The notes under the pieces: model-generated
What the model saw: the letters and a program-made list of their open reading frames with translations, nothing else
Database searches by the model: none
Told to the model about the DNA's origin: nothing
In this document: positions 4,870-5,476 of the stretch, one piece after another
How positions within the stretch are numbered: position 1 is the stretch's first letter
Layout of the letters: each line of letters begins with the position of its first letter
Origin: Rubrivivax sp.
GTDB lineage: Bacteria > Pseudomonadota > Gammaproteobacteria > Burkholderiales > Burkholderiaceae_C
Assembly (NCBI GenBank): GCA_030693565.1
Contig: JAUYAJ010000258.1
Location: 1-5,476, forward strand
Direction of reading: 5' to 3'
DNA: 5,476 bases
Translations under genes and position numbers: made by a program

Positions 4870-5476
4870 TTGAGACTCTACGCATCCGTCATTGCCGGCG
4901 CCATTGCGCTCGCACTTGCTGCTTCCGGCGCCGCCCAGGCGCAGATGGTCATCAAGTTCAGCCACGTCGTGGCCGAGAACACGCCCAAAGGCCAGGGCGC
5001 GCTGAAGTTCAAGGAGCTTGCCGAGAAGAAGCTGCCCGGCAAGGTTCAGGTCCAGGTGTTCCCCAGCTCGCAGCTGTTCGGCGACGCCAAGGAGCTTGAG
5101 GCCGTGCTGCTCGGCGACGTGCACTTCATCGCGCCTTCGCTGTCCAAGTTCGATCGCTACACGAAGAAGATCCAGGTCTTCGACCTGCCCTTCCTGTTCG
5201 ACGACATCGAAGCCGTCGACCGTTTCCAGTCCGGCCCGCATGGCGAGGCCTTGCTCGCCTCGATGGTGAGCCGCGGTCTGCGCGGCTTGGACTACTGGCA
5301 CAACGGCATGAAGCAGTTGTCGACCAACAAGGACAAGCTGGTCCGGCCCGAAGACGTCAAGGGCGTGAAGTTCCGCATCCAGGCGTCCGACGTGCTCGAA
5401 GCGCAGTTCAAGGCGCTGGGCGCGAACCCGCAGAAGATGGCCTTCAGCGAGGTTTACCAGGCGCTGCAGACCGGCG
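4870..5476 (+). CDS. dctP: TRAP transporter periplasmic dicarboxylate-binding protein (DctP family), 3' end outside window
   Basis: The first 202 residues of a periplasmic binding protein that captures a carboxylate and delivers it to a DctQ/DctM membrane pair. The family is about 330 residues, so roughly 130 are missing beyond the window. The TTG start is fixed by AGGAGG 7 bases upstream. It opens a signal peptide: R2, a hydrophobic Ala-rich core at about 4-18, and a likely AQA cleavage site after residue 24. The mature part begins with MVIKFSHVVAENTPKGQGA, then LPGKV and FPSSQLFGD, then DLPFLFDD, the DctP-type pattern. R169, in VKFRIQ, corresponds to the conserved arginine that binds the substrate carboxylate in TRAP binding proteins. 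The FSEVYQALQTG block at the window end is also typical. It closely resembles C4-dicarboxylate DctP proteins, so a C4 or C5 dicarboxylate ligand is likely. It follows the catabolic operon after 136 bases and may be cotranscribed or have its own promoter. The symbol is used at family level. Confidence 0.9.
   Translation, partial: MRLYASVIAGAIALALAASGAAQAQMVIKFSHVVAENTPKGQGALKFKELAEKKLPGKVQVQVFPSSQLFGDAKELEAVLLGDVHFIAPSLSKFDRYTKKIQVFDLPFLFDDIEAVDRFQSGPHGEALLASMVSRGLRGLDYWHNGMKQLSTNKDKLVRPEDVKGVKFRIQASDVLEAQFKALGANPQKMAFSEVYQALQTG

Overview
This is a GC-rich (about 70% by eye), densely coding bacterial window. Codon use, the protein sequences and the gene set fit a betaproteobacterium of the order Burkholderiales. 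That placement is an inference from style and similarity, not from a marker gene. All five genes lie on the + strand.

Layout. Positions 1-152 hold no supportable gene. This stretch contains a cluster of perfect inverted repeats (1-66) and a short operator-like dyad (108-118). Four genes then follow with overlapping stop and start codons: a two-hot-dog FAS1-like/MaoC-type enoyl-CoA hydratase (153-1016), an acyl-CoA dehydrogenase (1013-2173), a family III CaiB/BaiF CoA transferase (2173-3342) and an MmgE/PrpD-family protein (3339-4733). The junctions overlap by 4, 1 and 4 bases, so this is one translationally coupled operon. A 136-base gap with repeated GTCCGG elements and a small hairpin separates it from the start of a TRAP-transporter periplasmic binding protein of the DctP type (4870 to beyond the window end). 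That gene starts with TTG behind a perfect AGGAGG.

How the genes fit together. The inferred sequence is as follows. The TRAP system imports a dicarboxylate, and the CoA transferase activates it. The dehydrogenase introduces a double bond where the acid is saturated. The hydratase adds water across the enoyl-CoA to give a citramalyl-CoA-like product. The MmgE/PrpD protein handles a related hydroxy or unsaturated acid. From memory, the same families (hydratase ich, dehydrogenase, MmgE/PrpD, CoA transferase ict, lyase ccl, TRAP genes) occur together in the itaconate-degradation cluster of Pseudomonas aeruginosa. The hydratase also resembles mesaconyl-C4-CoA hydratase. The best working label is therefore a catabolic operon for a branched C5 dicarboxylate (itaconate, mesaconate or methylsuccinate class). 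The exact substrate cannot be fixed from sequence. The expected CitE-like citramalyl-CoA lyase is not in the window.

Nothing here looks like a wholly new system. The points most worth a second look are the unassigned role of the MmgE/PrpD and dehydrogenase genes, the relocated catalytic glutamate in the dehydrogenase, and the two non-coding stretches with repeated or palindromic elements.
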